Part shown: positions 35,939-45,728 of the stretch, piece by piece
Numbering within the stretch: position 1 is the first letter of the stretch
Layout: each line of letters starts with the position of its first letter
NCBI GenBank assembly: GCA_028714855.1
Contig: JAQTLP010000004.1
Span: 80,158-144,157, forward strand
Reading direction: 5' to 3'
Source of the DNA: Phycisphaerae bacterium
GTDB taxonomy: Bacteria; Planctomycetota; Phycisphaerae; Sedimentisphaerales; Anaerobacaceae
Length of the DNA stretch: 64,000 bases
Notes under the pieces: model-generated
Seen by the model: the letters and a program-made list of their open reading frames with translations, nothing else
The model's database searches: none
Told to the model about the DNA's origin: nothing
Program-made: the position numbers and the translations under genes

Positions 35939-36782
35939 TGTGAAAATAGTTAATTGGGGGAGATGGCGGCTGGACTTTTCGGAGGGAACTTTGGTAATGG
36001 GTGTGCTCAATGTTACGCCGGACTCATTCAGCGACGGAGGGCAATTCTTTGATGCCGACAAGGCGATTGAACAAGGCCTGAAAATGGCTGCCGATGGCGC
36101 TGCAATAATAGACGTAGGCGGGGAATCGACCCGGCCTGGTTCGGCGTCGGTGCCGGCTGAAGAGCAGATAAGACGGGTTGTGCCGGTGTTAGAGGCGATT
36201 GCGAAGAAAGCTGATGTGCCGATTAGTATCGATACGACAAATTACGAGGTTGCTGAGGCTGCTCTGAAGGCGGGGGCGGCGATGATAAACGATATTACGG
36301 CCTTGAGCGACCAGCGGATGGGAGAGTTGGCGGCTGAGCGCGGTGTGCCGGTTGTTTTGATGCATATACAAGGAACGCCGGCGACAATGCAGGTTGAGCC
36401 GAAATATAAAAACGTTATTGCAGAAGTTTTGGCCTTTTTACTCGAAAGAGCAAAGCGAGCAGAGAAATTCGGAATACCGAAACAGCTAATCTTTATTGAT
36501 CCCGGAATCGGGTTCGGCAAGACGGCTGAGCATAATCTTTTGCTGTTGAGACATATTGACAGATTTGTCGACAGCGGCTATCGTGTTTGCCTCGGGACAA
36601 GCAGGAAGAGTTTTATCGGCAGAATTACCGGTAAAGAAAAACCAGCGGAGCGGATATTCGGCACTGCGGCGACGGTTGCTTTGTGTGCTGCCGCGGGAGT
36701 CTCGATTGTGCGGGTACACGATGTAGCGGAAATGGTTGATGTGGTCAAGATAATTAATGCGGTAAAGTGTATAGAGGTGTGA
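35928..36782 (+). CDS. folP: Dihydropteroate synthase
   Basis: Joins p-aminobenzoate to dihydropterin pyrophosphate in folate synthesis; the target of sulfonamides. 284 residues. Conserved loops MGVLNVTPDSFSDGG, IDVGGESTRPGS, FIDPGIGFGKT, LGTSRKSFIG and IVRVHDV are intact. GTG start at 35928 overlaps the end of pdxB. A small membrane protein gene begins one base after the stop. Confidence 0.95.
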   Translation: MANDVKIVNWGRWRLDFSEGTLVMGVLNVTPDSFSDGGQFFDADKAIEQGLKMAADGAAIIDVGGESTRPGSASVPAEEQIRRVVPVLEAIAKKADVPISIDTTNYEVAEAALKAGAAMINDITALSDQRMGELAAERGVPVVLMHIQGTPATMQVEPKYKNVIAEVLAFLLERAKRAEKFGIPKQLIFIDPGIGFGKTAEHNLLLLRHIDRFVDSGYRVCLGTSRKSFIGRITGKEKPAERIFGTAATVALCAAAGVSIVRVHDVAEMVDVVKIINAVKCIEV

Positions 36783-36783
36783 T

Positions 36784-36948
36784 ATGAGTATAAGTAGTCA
36801 CTTGGGTATTATTTTAGTATTAATTGTGGGGCTGGTAACAATCTTCGGCATTGTCGCAATAGCAGCCGTTGAGACAAGGCGTATGGAAAAGGGGGAGCCG
36901 TCTATAATAACAGGGGAGAAGAGCGATAAAGCGGAAGAAGAATCGTAA
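36784..36948 (+). CDS. Small membrane protein (54 aa) after folP
   Basis: ATG at 36784 after GAGGTG, directly behind the folP stop. One transmembrane helix (HLGIILVLIVGLVTIFGIVA, about 6-25) and a charged tail (ETRRMEKGEPSIITGEKSDK). Probably co-transcribed with pdxB-folP. No known family. Confidence 0.6.
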   Translation: MSISSHLGIILVLIVGLVTIFGIVAIAAVETRRMEKGEPSIITGEKSDKAEEES

Positions 36949-36963
36949 TACAAGAAACGAATC

Positions 36964-39408
36964 TTAGATAACCTCTAAAGCGATTTTGAGTGCTTCATCT
37001 GTGTTCTTGACGAAGGCGAATTTGAGACCTTTTTTTGCTTCTTTTGGGACTTCGGGGAGGTCCTTTTTGTTTCTGGCGGGGAGGATAACAGTTTTAATTC
37101 CTGCCTGTTTAGCGGCGAGGATTTTTTCCTTCAGGCCGCCAATGGGCAGGACAAGGCCTCGCAGGGTTATTTCCCCAGTCATTGCGACATCGGGTCGAAC
37201 GGCTTTTCCCAATAATAGGGAGACCAGCGAAGTGAACATTGCGATGCCTGCGCTTGGGCCGTCTTTTGGGATTGCGCCGGCGGGGACATGGATGTGATAA
37301 TCTAATTTTTTGAATTTGTCCGGCTCGATATTTAGTTTTTTGGCGTTAGATTTTACGACTGAGAAAGCGGCCTGTGCGCTTTCCTTCATAACGTCGCCGA
37401 TATGACCTGTAAGCTGCAGTTGGCCTTTGCCCGGCATAGAGGCGGATTCGATAAAAAGCAGCTCACCGCCGACGGGCGTAAACGCAAGTGCGGTGGCGAC
37501 GCCAGGGATTCCTGTTCGCATGGCCAGTTCGGATTCGAATTGCGGCGGGCCGAGGATTTTTGCGAGGTCTTTTTTATCAATAGAGGCCTTTCTTCTTTTA
37601 GCTTTTGCAATTTGAGTAGCGACGGCCCTGCAGACGGCGGCTATATTCCTTTCGAGGTTTCGGACTCCCGCCTCGCGGGTGTAGTCGCGAATTATCGCAA
37701 GGGTTGCCTGGTCTTTTATGGTAAGGGAGCTTTTGTTTAAGCCGTGCTCAGTGAGCTGGCGCGGGATGAGATACTTTTTCGCGATATTAAGTTTCTCATT
37801 TTCGGTATAGCCGGGCAGTTCGATAACTTCCATTCTGTCTCGCAGCGCCGGCGGGACAGGCTCGGTATAATTTGCTGTGCCGATGAACATAACAGTTGAC
37901 AAATCAAAGGGCTGGTCGAGGTAATGGTCTGTGAAGCTGAAGTTCTGTTCGGGATCGAGGACTTCGAGCAGCGCGCTCGAAGGGTCGCCTCTGAAATCGG
38001 CCCCGATTTTGTCCAGCTCATCGAGCATAAATACTGGGTTTTTACTTTGGCACTTTCTCAGCTCCTGGAGGATTCTTCCCGGCAGGGCGCCGATGTAAGT
38101 TCTTCGATGTCCGCGAATGTCAGCCTCATCCCTTATTCCGCCGAGTGATATGCGGATAAATTTTCTTTCCATCGCCCTCGCGATGGATTGCCCGAGAGAA
38201 GTTTTGCCGACGCCCGGGGGGCCGACAAAACAAAGTATAGGGCTTTTCCCTGTTGGGTTCAGCTTACGGACGGCGAGAAATTCGAGTATGCGTTTTTTTA
38301 CTTTTTTCAGGTCGTAGTGGTCAGTGTTGAGTATTCGCTCGGCCTTGTTGATATCCAGCCGGTCTTTTGTTTCGATGGACCAGGGCAGCTCGCAAACCCA
38401 GTCCAGATATGTTCGGATAACGCTGTATTCGGGCGAAGCTGGTTGTATTTTACTCAATCTGTCGAGGTCTCGAAGCGCCTCGGCCTCGACCTTTTCGGGC
38501 ATTTTGGCTTTTTTGATATTTTTGCTGATTTGCCTGAGCTCTTCGGTTTGCAAGTCGCCCTTGCCAAGCTCGGACTGGATGGCTTTTAATTGTTCCTGCA
38601 GGAAATATTCGCGCTGACTTTTATCCACCGCTTCTCTTACCCGGCCTTGGATTTTGTGACTGAGCTCGAGGACTTCCAGATTAGCTGCCAGAGCGGCGGA
38701 TATTTCTTCGAGGCGCTTGGTGGCGTCGAGCTCTTCGAGCAAGTGCTGTTTTTTTGCAGGGTCGAGGTTGAGATTGGCTGCCAGGAAATCGGCCAAGGCG
38801 GAGGGATTTTCGATATTTTCCAGCAGCACAGAAGCCTCTTCGGGGATATTCGGGCTTAATGCTATGACGCGATTTGCCGTCTGGCGGACGCTGACGATGA
38901 GCGCCTGAAGTTTTTTTGTCGTTTTAGTCTGGACATCGAGCTGCTGCACCACGGCTTTTAGATATGGCTCCGTGGCTATCGGTTTTACGATTTTGAAACG
39001 GACTATACCGTGGACTATAATGTTAATCGAGCCCTGCGGTATTTTTATTAGCTTTAGGATGGAGGCGGCGGTCCCCACGGAGTAGATGTCGCTGAACTTC
39101 GGTCTGTCAGTTTGAGGGTTGTGCTGCGTGACGAGCCCTATGATGGATTCATTGGGTTTGATGTCGGCAAGCAGGTTTTTGCTTCTCTCCCGTCCAATTG
39201 ACAACGGCATTACCGTGCCCGGATAGGCGACAGCATTTCGAATCGGCAAAATGCTGATTACCTCCGGCAGTTTGAACTCGTGGTTGTGCTCACGCGATTC
39301 TGAGGTTTCGTTGTGCAGATAGCGTTCAAAGCCTGGAGGGTCTTCTACGGCCATTCCGAATGGCCAACTACTGTGGGGAAATAACAGGTTTTCCGGGTTG
39401 CCTGGCAT
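36964..39408 (-). CDS. lon: ATP-dependent protease Lon
   Basis: 814 residues. N-terminal substrate-binding domain (LPEVISILPIRNAVAYPGTVMPLS), AAA+ module with Walker A GPPGVGKTS and Walker B VFMLDELDKI, then the Ser-Lys protease with PKDGPSAGIAMF and GGLKEKILAAK. Degrades damaged and regulatory proteins in the cytoplasm. The first ~45 residues are an extra leader; no clear ribosome site precedes ATG 39408, and an internal start near residue 19 is possible. Confidence 0.95.
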   Translation of the reverse strand: MPGNPENLLFPHSSWPFGMAVEDPPGFERYLHNETSESREHNHEFKLPEVISILPIRNAVAYPGTVMPLSIGRERSKNLLADIKPNESIIGLVTQHNPQTDRPKFSDIYSVGTAASILKLIKIPQGSINIIVHGIVRFKIVKPIATEPYLKAVVQQLDVQTKTTKKLQALIVSVRQTANRVIALSPNIPEEASVLLENIENPSALADFLAANLNLDPAKKQHLLEELDATKRLEEISAALAANLEVLELSHKIQGRVREAVDKSQREYFLQEQLKAIQSELGKGDLQTEELRQISKNIKKAKMPEKVEAEALRDLDRLSKIQPASPEYSVIRTYLDWVCELPWSIETKDRLDINKAERILNTDHYDLKKVKKRILEFLAVRKLNPTGKSPILCFVGPPGVGKTSLGQSIARAMERKFIRISLGGIRDEADIRGHRRTYIGALPGRILQELRKCQSKNPVFMLDELDKIGADFRGDPSSALLEVLDPEQNFSFTDHYLDQPFDLSTVMFIGTANYTEPVPPALRDRMEVIELPGYTENEKLNIAKKYLIPRQLTEHGLNKSSLTIKDQATLAIIRDYTREAGVRNLERNIAAVCRAVATQIAKAKRRKASIDKKDLAKILGPPQFESELAMRTGIPGVATALAFTPVGGELLFIESASMPGKGQLQLTGHIGDVMKESAQAAFSVVKSNAKKLNIEPDKFKKLDYHIHVPAGAIPKDGPSAGIAMFTSLVSLLLGKAVRPDVAMTGEITLRGLVLPIGGLKEKILAAKQAGIKTVILPARNKKDLPEVPKEAKKGLKFAFVKNTDEALKIALEVI

Positions 39409-39547
39409 TTTATTTATATCGGTTATTTTTGATACAAAGTGTGATAATAAATGGTTAACAGGACGAATGCAAATAATAAAGTTGACGATTTAAAACGAGA
39501 AATGCAGATTAAATACTTTCTGGTTTAGGTATGGTTTACTTCTCACT

Positions 39548-41281
39548 TCAATTCAACTGTTGACCTTCAGAATAGGTATCCTGCGAAGCTTTAATGACAA
39601 TTGGGCTAATAACGCCGCTCGGCAGCAGCTCATCGAGGTCCGGCGTGATGTTAATGACGCCGATATCGCCCGGCTCGGTTGTCTCCGAACCGCCGTCATC
39701 TGCAGTTGCTCCGATGTTGCTGACGTATCCGCTCGAGTAGCTGCTGGTGTCATACATCGAAATGACCGTTCCGTAAATTTCAGCATTGCCTCGAATATCC
39801 ACAATGCCGCCGACGATTGCGCCGGTAAGAACATTGTTCTCGCCGTTGTTAGGGTTGGTGTTGCCGAGGTTCACGTTAAAGTTCGGCGCAAGAATCGTTG
39901 CGGGCACATTGGTGTTGTTCTGGAAGGTTTCTTCGCCGGTGAAATACAGGCAGTTTCTCATCCACCAGTTGGTGCTGTTCGCATAGTCGGGCGTGTTGGT
40001 AATGATGGGGCCGTTAAATGTACAGTTCTCAAACCGTACATTATTGTAAGTGCTGCCGGTCGTGCTGCAGTCAAGGTATAGAATGCCTTCGAACGTGCAG
40101 TTCTTAAAAAGTGTGCTTTTCAGGACGCCGCTGCTGATTGAGTAAGCAGAAACTTTTTTATTTGAAAATGTCTGATTTTCATATTTATAGCGGGATAGTT
40201 TCTGGCTTCCGGAAGAAGACGGCAGACTATAATTGCCTGCTGCATGCGGAAAGTATTCCGTTACAGTGGGAATGCCGGTGATGGAAAGGGCGGTCGTTTG
40301 AGCTTGGTACTGGCTGGTGTCATAATCGCTTATTTTCATTCCGGGCATATCGACGGCTTTATCGCCGTAGTTGACATTATAGCCGATGTCGTCGCACTGG
40401 CCTTGTATCTGGTCGCCAGGGCTGATTACCCTGTTTCCCTCGCTGTCATATACGGTATTACCGTTGGCGTCCAGTGTCTCAAGGTCGTAAGGCATCTTGA
40501 TTTTAACACGATTACCCTCTGCGTCGAGAACAGGATTGCCATACTTGTCAAACTTGTCTGCATACAGGTCAGGACCGGGCTGGTTTGTATTTGGATTAAT
40601 GTTGCTAAGAATGGTATTAATGGTTCCATCGATCGTGGATTCGCTGCTTATATTAAAAGGCGAGATATCCTGGTATTGCCACGAACTGTAAACATTGCCG
40701 TGTATGGTCGAGTCGCCGGCGAGCCACATTCGACCTCTGCTGGCAATGGCGTAAGTTAAAACCTCGTTGTCTTTGGTGATTGTCGAATTTATCCTGACCT
40801 GTCTGCGTACCTGCCCATCAACTCCTATTCCCTCAATCTGGATGGAATTGGCATCTCGACAAAATCTGACCTGAAAAGAAGCATTTGCCGCTCCGAAATT
40901 TATAGCGGGAGTTACAATTTCATTTTCAGTTTGTGCGGCATTGCCAGTTACCCATGGCTGGTTTTGAATCTGAGAGCAAAGTGTAGCCCATACAATATTC
41001 GCCTGGTCCTGGGTCACATAGTTTAGGCCGTTGCTCATTGATGGTATACCTGCCAAAGTCAGTGTTGTCTGCTTGATGATATATCTTCCGCATTCCAGGC
41101 CGGATTGGGCAGCTGACAGCGCCGTGTTGGCCTTGCGCTGATTACCCGTGATTTGCAAGTTGACGCCGGACAGCGAGGCCATTGAAACAGCCAGGGCACA
41201 AAAGACGAGAACAAATATCATAGATATGATAAGGATGCTTCCCCTGTTTTTGGGGTAGATTACTTTATTTACGGGTTTCAT
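39548..41281 (-). CDS. PilX-type N-terminal domain protein, type IV pilus/secretion-like
   Basis: The start at 41281 is preferred: GGAGGGGG lies 4-6 bases upstream, while the longer frame begins 10 codons earlier without one. 577 residues: one transmembrane helix (NRGSILIISMIFVLVFCALAVSMASL, about 15-40), a PilX-like section (SAAQSGLECGRYI), then a long region with beta-helix-like repeats (for example LFKNCTFEGILYLD, VRFENCTFNGPI) near the C-terminus. Found among pilus or pseudopilus minor components, but none are nearby. Confidence 0.75.
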   Translation of the reverse strand: MKPVNKVIYPKNRGSILIISMIFVLVFCALAVSMASLSGVNLQITGNQRKANTALSAAQSGLECGRYIIKQTTLTLAGIPSMSNGLNYVTQDQANIVWATLCSQIQNQPWVTGNAAQTENEIVTPAINFGAANASFQVRFCRDANSIQIEGIGVDGQVRRQVRINSTITKDNEVLTYAIASRGRMWLAGDSTIHGNVYSSWQYQDISPFNISSESTIDGTINTILSNINPNTNQPGPDLYADKFDKYGNPVLDAEGNRVKIKMPYDLETLDANGNTVYDSEGNRVISPGDQIQGQCDDIGYNVNYGDKAVDMPGMKISDYDTSQYQAQTTALSITGIPTVTEYFPHAAGNYSLPSSSGSQKLSRYKYENQTFSNKKVSAYSISSGVLKSTLFKNCTFEGILYLDCSTTGSTYNNVRFENCTFNGPIITNTPDYANSTNWWMRNCLYFTGEETFQNNTNVPATILAPNFNVNLGNTNPNNGENNVLTGAIVGGIVDIRGNAEIYGTVISMYDTSSYSSGYVSNIGATADDGGSETTEPGDIGVINITPDLDELLPSGVISPIVIKASQDTYSEGQQLN

Positions 41282-41530
41282 TTTCCCCCTCCGGAAAACA
41301 CCCCATGCCAAATAGGCGATTTAAGTCATTATGTGTCAAATAAAGTATAAGAAGTGTTTAGCATAAAGCCCAAATAGTTGATTGAAGGATGCCGGAGATA
41401 TACTGTTTTATTTTAATGTCCGATAAAAAGGGGCGTTTCGTAAGCAATTTGCCCTCTTTTGGCTGATGAAGCACATCGATAGGGGTTATTTATTAAAGTG
41501 AAACAAAGAAAGTTTTGTCAAACACAAGTC

Positions 41531-41656
41531 TTACTGGTTGTCTCTTGCACCGGCAAGCCAGCGGATGTCTCCGCCAGCACCTTGTACTGTTTGACAGCTA
41601 ATTGCAGAAAACACGACGAAAAGCAACAGTATTATTAAGATGGCTTTTTTGACCAT
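41531..41656 (-). CDS. Entericidin-like small lipoprotein (41 aa)
   Basis: Starts MVKKAILIILLLFVVF with the lipobox SAISC (Cys 21), followed by QTVQGAGGDIRWLAGARDNQ. The QTVQGAG.D segment after the lipidated Cys matches the entericidin family (CNTV.GAG.D). AAAGGA lies just upstream of ATG at 41656. Entericidins are small envelope lipoproteins; in enteric bacteria one of the pair promotes lysis. The function here is not known. The 249 bases between this gene's stop and PilX hold nothing I recognise. Confidence 0.7.
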   Translation of the reverse strand: MVKKAILIILLLFVVFSAISCQTVQGAGGDIRWLAGARDNQ

Positions 41657-41791
41657 TTCCTTTTACTCCACGAAAGTCCTTTTTTATTTCTTATATATTT
41701 ATCGTCCTAACACCGGCCAAAAAATAAACATATTAATTGGAATTTTTCATATTAACCGCTTTGCCGCATAATCAACGTTCCGAACAGATTA

Positions 41792-44700
41792 CTATTTGAT
41801 GGCAGAATGATAATTTTGCAGCGATTTTACAGTGCTTGGTTCTGTCTGGTGGGCGGCAATACCCTTTATGGCGGCAGCGGCAGCGGCTGGTGTCGTAATA
41901 TAAGGAACCTTGTATTTTATAGCTGCCTTTCGGATGTAAGAATCATCGGATATACTTAACTTGCCGGCGGGGGTGTTGATGATTAGCTGAATCTCGGCGT
42001 TTTTAATTGCATCTACTATATTAGGTCTTCCCTCATGCATTTTGAGGATAAGTTCAGCTTTGATGCCTTTGTCTGCGAGGAAACGGCCAGTGCCTTCGGT
42101 GGCCTTTATTTTGAAGCCGAGTTTGGCAAAAGCCTTTGCTGTTTCGAGTATTGCAGCCTTGTCCGTGTCGACGACCGTTATTAAAACGGTGCCTTCAGAA
42201 GGCAGGATTAGGCCGGTGGCCTCCTGTGCTTTGAAGAAAGCCAGTCCGAATGAATTTGCCAGTCCCAATACTTCGCCTGTGGAGCGCATTTCCGGGCCGA
42301 GGAGTGGGTCAACGGTGTGGAACATATTAAATGGGAAGACAGCTTCTTTTACGCCGAAGTGCGGAATTTTTCTATGCTTTATGTTGAGGTCAGACAATTT
42401 TTTCCCGAGCATAAGCTGCGTGGCGATGCGCGCCATCGAAATGTTGCAGACCTTTGAGACCAGCGGGACAGTTCGCGAGGCGCGAGGGTTAGCTTCAAGG
42501 ACATAAACGATGTCATTGGCAATGGCATACTGCATATTCATCAAGCCGACGACGTTTAATTTCGTTGCTATGGTTTTGGTGTATTCGCAAATAGTGTCAA
42601 TGTGCTTTTGAGGAATGCTGACGGGCGGAATTACACAGGCCGAGTCACCGGAATGGATGCCGGCCAGCTCGATGTGCTCCATAACCGCGGGCACAAAAAC
42701 GTCGGTACCGTCGGAGATAGCATCGGCCTCGGCTTCAATGGCGTTTTCGAGGAATTTGTCAATCAGGATGGGTCTTTCCGGTGTTATTTCGACAGCGGCT
42801 GCGACGTACCGCTGCAGCATTTCCTTGTCGTGGACAACCTCCATACCGCGTCCGCCGAGAACATAGGACGGCCGAACCATCAGTGGATAGCCGATCTGTC
42901 CGGCGATGGTAAGCGCTTCGTCGAGATTACTTGCCATACCGGATTCGGCCATAGGAATACCAAGTTTATCCATCATCTTGCGGAACCGGTCGCGGTCCTC
43001 AGCTAAATCTATGGTATCTGGTGTAGTGCCGATTATTTTTACGCCGGCCTGTTCGAGTTCTCTTGCGATATTAAGCGGTGTCTGACCGCCGAACTGAACA
43101 ATGGCACCTTCGGGTTTTTCCTTTTCGTAGATACTCAAAACATCTTCAACTGTAAGCGGCTCAAAGTAAAGCTTATCGGAGGTGTCATAATCTGTTGAGA
43201 CAGTTTCCGGGTTGCAGTTGACCATGATTGTTTCAAAACCTTCGTCTCGCAGAGCAAAAGCGGCGTGGACGCAGCAATAATCGAATTCGATTCCCTGGCC
43301 TATACGGTTTGGTCCGCCGCCGAGGACCATTATCTTGCGGTTTTTACTTACGCTGACACTGTCAGGTGCGTTGTAAGTTGAGAAATAATAGGCTGCATTT
43401 TCGACGCCGCTGACCGGCACCGGCTCCCAGGCCTCGACGATGCCGAGCTTTGTGCGCTGCTGGCGGATTTTATCTTCTGAAACGCCGAGCAATCTGGCAA
43501 GGTATCGGTCGGCAAAACCATCTTTTTTGGCCTGTATCACCAAGTTGTCTGGAAGCTGCTTACCCTTGTATTGGAGAATTTTCTCCTCGAGTTGGACGAG
43601 TTCAGCCATTTGTTCGATGAACCATCGTTTGATGTAAGTTTTCTCGCAAAGGGTATCGATATCAGCTCCCTTGCGAAGCGCCTCATACATAATGAACTGC
43701 CGTTCGCTTGTAGCCGTGCTCACAAGTTTCATCAGTTCATCGAGAGAGAGTTTATTGAAGTTCTTTGCAAAGCCCAGACCGTATCTGCCGATTTCGAGCG
43801 AGCGGATGGCCTTTTGGAATGCTTCCTTATAATTTTTGCCGATACTCATCACCTCGCCGACGGCCTGCATTTGTGTTCCGAGCTTGTCCTCGACGCCTTT
43901 GAACTTTTCAAAAGCCCACCGGGCAAATTTAACAACTACATAATCACCGGATGGAGTATATTTTTCGAGCGTTCCGTCTCTCCAATAGGGAATTTCATCC
44001 AGAGTCAGTCCGCCGGCGAGCATCGAGGAGACAAGGGCTATCGGAAAGCCCGTGGCTTTTGAGGCAAGCGCCGATGAACGCGAAGTTCTCGGGTTGATTT
44101 CGATTACGACTACGCGGTCGCTTTTGGGGTCGTGGGCAAACTGTATGTTTGTGCCGCCGATGACCTCGATTGCGTCAACGATGTCATAGGAGTATTTTTG
44201 CAGGCGCTTTTGCAGTTCCGGGTCGATGGTGAGCATTGGCGCGGTGCAGTATGAATCGCCTGTATGTATACCCATAGCGTCGACGTTTTCGATAAAGCAG
44301 ACGGTTATCTTCTGGCTCTTCGCGTCGCGGACGACTTCCAGCTCTAATTCCTCCCATCCCAAAACGGATTCTTCGACGAGAATTTGCTTAACGAGACTTG
44401 CCGCGAGTCCCCGTCCGGCTACAGTTCGCAGCTCCTCCACATTATAGACAAGCCCGCCGCCGGTGCCGCCCATAGTATAAGCGGGGCGAATAACGACGGG
44501 ATATCCCATTTTGTCGGCGATTTTTTCGGCTTCTTCCACGCTGAAGGCCAGCTCGCTTGTTGGCATATCGATGCCGAGCTTGTTCATTGTTTCTTTGAAT
44601 GCGCCGCGGTCCTCGCCTCGCTTGATGGCATCGACCTGAACACCGATTACTTTGACGCCGTATTTTTTGAGCACGCCTGCATGAGCAAGTTCGGAAGACA

Positions 44701-44992
44701 AATTAAGCCCGCTCTGGCCTCCGAGGTTGGGCAGCAGGGCATCGGGGCGTTCGGCTTCGATGATTTTCGTCATAGTCTGGAGATTGAGCGGCTCGATATA
44801 GGTTATATCAGCCATACCAGGGTCGGTCATAATGGTAGCGGGGTTGGAATTGGCCAGGACTATCTTGTAGCCCAGCTTGCGAAGTGCCTTGCAGGCTTGT
44901 GTGCCGGAATAGTCGAATTCGCAGGCCTGGCCGATGATGATTGGACCGGAGCCTATAATCATAACTTTTTTTATGTCGTTACGCTTCGGCAT
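41792..44992 (-). CDS. carB: Carbamoyl-phosphate synthase large chain
   Basis: 1066 residues with the internal duplication of the family: two ATP-grasp halves (each opens with a KVMIIGSGP..IGQACEFDYSG or KIMVLGGGPNRIGQGIEFDYC segment), the oligomerisation region in between, and a C-terminal MGS-like allosteric domain. Makes carbamoyl phosphate for pyrimidine and arginine synthesis with CarA, which is not in the window. AGGAGG is 7 bases upstream. Two ACAAATTTGT palindromes lie 39-74 bases before the start. Confidence 0.96.
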   Translation of the reverse strand: MPKRNDIKKVMIIGSGPIIIGQACEFDYSGTQACKALRKLGYKIVLANSNPATIMTDPGMADITYIEPLNLQTMTKIIEAERPDALLPNLGGQSGLNLSSELAHAGVLKKYGVKVIGVQVDAIKRGEDRGAFKETMNKLGIDMPTSELAFSVEEAEKIADKMGYPVVIRPAYTMGGTGGGLVYNVEELRTVAGRGLAASLVKQILVEESVLGWEELELEVVRDAKSQKITVCFIENVDAMGIHTGDSYCTAPMLTIDPELQKRLQKYSYDIVDAIEVIGGTNIQFAHDPKSDRVVVIEINPRTSRSSALASKATGFPIALVSSMLAGGLTLDEIPYWRDGTLEKYTPSGDYVVVKFARWAFEKFKGVEDKLGTQMQAVGEVMSIGKNYKEAFQKAIRSLEIGRYGLGFAKNFNKLSLDELMKLVSTATSERQFIMYEALRKGADIDTLCEKTYIKRWFIEQMAELVQLEEKILQYKGKQLPDNLVIQAKKDGFADRYLARLLGVSEDKIRQQRTKLGIVEAWEPVPVSGVENAAYYFSTYNAPDSVSVSKNRKIMVLGGGPNRIGQGIEFDYCCVHAAFALRDEGFETIMVNCNPETVSTDYDTSDKLYFEPLTVEDVLSIYEKEKPEGAIVQFGGQTPLNIARELEQAGVKIIGTTPDTIDLAEDRDRFRKMMDKLGIPMAESGMASNLDEALTIAGQIGYPLMVRPSYVLGGRGMEVVHDKEMLQRYVAAAVEITPERPILIDKFLENAIEAEADAISDGTDVFVPAVMEHIELAGIHSGDSACVIPPVSIPQKHIDTICEYTKTIATKLNVVGLMNMQYAIANDIVYVLEANPRASRTVPLVSKVCNISMARIATQLMLGKKLSDLNIKHRKIPHFGVKEAVFPFNMFHTVDPLLGPEMRSTGEVLGLANSFGLAFFKAQEATGLILPSEGTVLITVVDTDKAAILETAKAFAKLGFKIKATEGTGRFLADKGIKAELILKMHEGRPNIVDAIKNAEIQLIINTPAGKLSISDDSYIRKAAIKYKVPYITTPAAAAAAIKGIAAHQTEPSTVKSLQNYHSAIK

Positions 44993-45030
44993 CTGAAATC
45001 CTCCTGTTTTCTCAGCGTTCCATAAAAGCT

Positions 45031-45066
45031 ACAAATTTGTGCATTCCATTAAAATTACAAATTTGT
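45031..45066. promoter_or_regulatory. Two ACAAATTTGT palindromes upstream of carB
   Basis: The perfect 10-base palindrome ACAAATTTGT occurs at 45031-45040 and 45057-45066, 26 bases apart (about two and a half helical turns). Both lie in the 226-base gap between carB (minus) and the sigma factor gene (plus), closer to carB. They are likely operator half-pairs for a regulator of one of the two genes; the regulator is unknown. Confidence 0.4.
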
Positions 45067-45218
45067 CGCGAGGGATTAAACTATAAAAAAATTGCGATGT
45101 CAAATAAGAAAAGTTTATAAAACCGGTAAGGAGGGTTAATTTTTTAAGTAATCCCGGCCTTTACGTGTAAGGAATTTTTAATTATTGTTACTATTACTAT
45201 TGAAAGCAGGTATTCCGG

Positions 45219-45728
45219 ATGACAGACGATAAATGTGAAACAACATTCAAACAATGGCTTGGTGAGCACCAGGGGCTGATTTTCAAGGTTATCCGGGCCT
45301 ATGCAGACACGTTGGAAGATCAGGATGACCTGTTTCAAGAGGTTCTTTTACAGTTGTGGTTCTCAATTCCTAATTTTCAGGGGAAGGCAAAAGTGTCGAC
45401 GTGGATTTACAGGGTTGCGCTGAATACAGCTTTGGTTTGGAACCGCGGTGAAAAGAAGCGTCGAAAACATAGTGTTCCGATGACAGAATTCAGCTCGCAA
45501 CAGGGCGATAGTCCGGAACAATCGGAAGAAATCATCGGGCGATTATATGGGGCAATCAGGAAACTCTCGAAGGTCGATGCGTCGGTTGTCCTTATGCACC
45601 TCGATGGTCTGGCGTATGGTGAAATGGCTGAAATACTCGGCATCTCGGAAAACAATGTCGGCGTAAAATTGAATCGAGCCAAAAAACAACTGGTTCAATT
45701 ATTGAAAGGGCTTGTAGATGACTTTTAA
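45219..45728 (+). CDS. ECF-type RNA polymerase sigma factor
   Basis: 169 residues. Region 2 (about 20-85: LEDQDDLFQEVLLQLWFSIPNFQGKAKVSTWIYRVALNTA) and region 4 (about 110-165: SKVDASVVLMHLDGLAYGEMAEILGISENNVGVKLNRAKKQLV) with a short linker, no region 1 or 3. Directs RNA polymerase to a small regulon. AGG is near the start. The stop overlaps the next gene by 11 bases, so the two are translated together. Confidence 0.9.
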   Translation: MTDDKCETTFKQWLGEHQGLIFKVIRAYADTLEDQDDLFQEVLLQLWFSIPNFQGKAKVSTWIYRVALNTALVWNRGEKKRRKHSVPMTEFSSQQGDSPEQSEEIIGRLYGAIRKLSKVDASVVLMHLDGLAYGEMAEILGISENNVGVKLNRAKKQLVQLLKGLVDDF

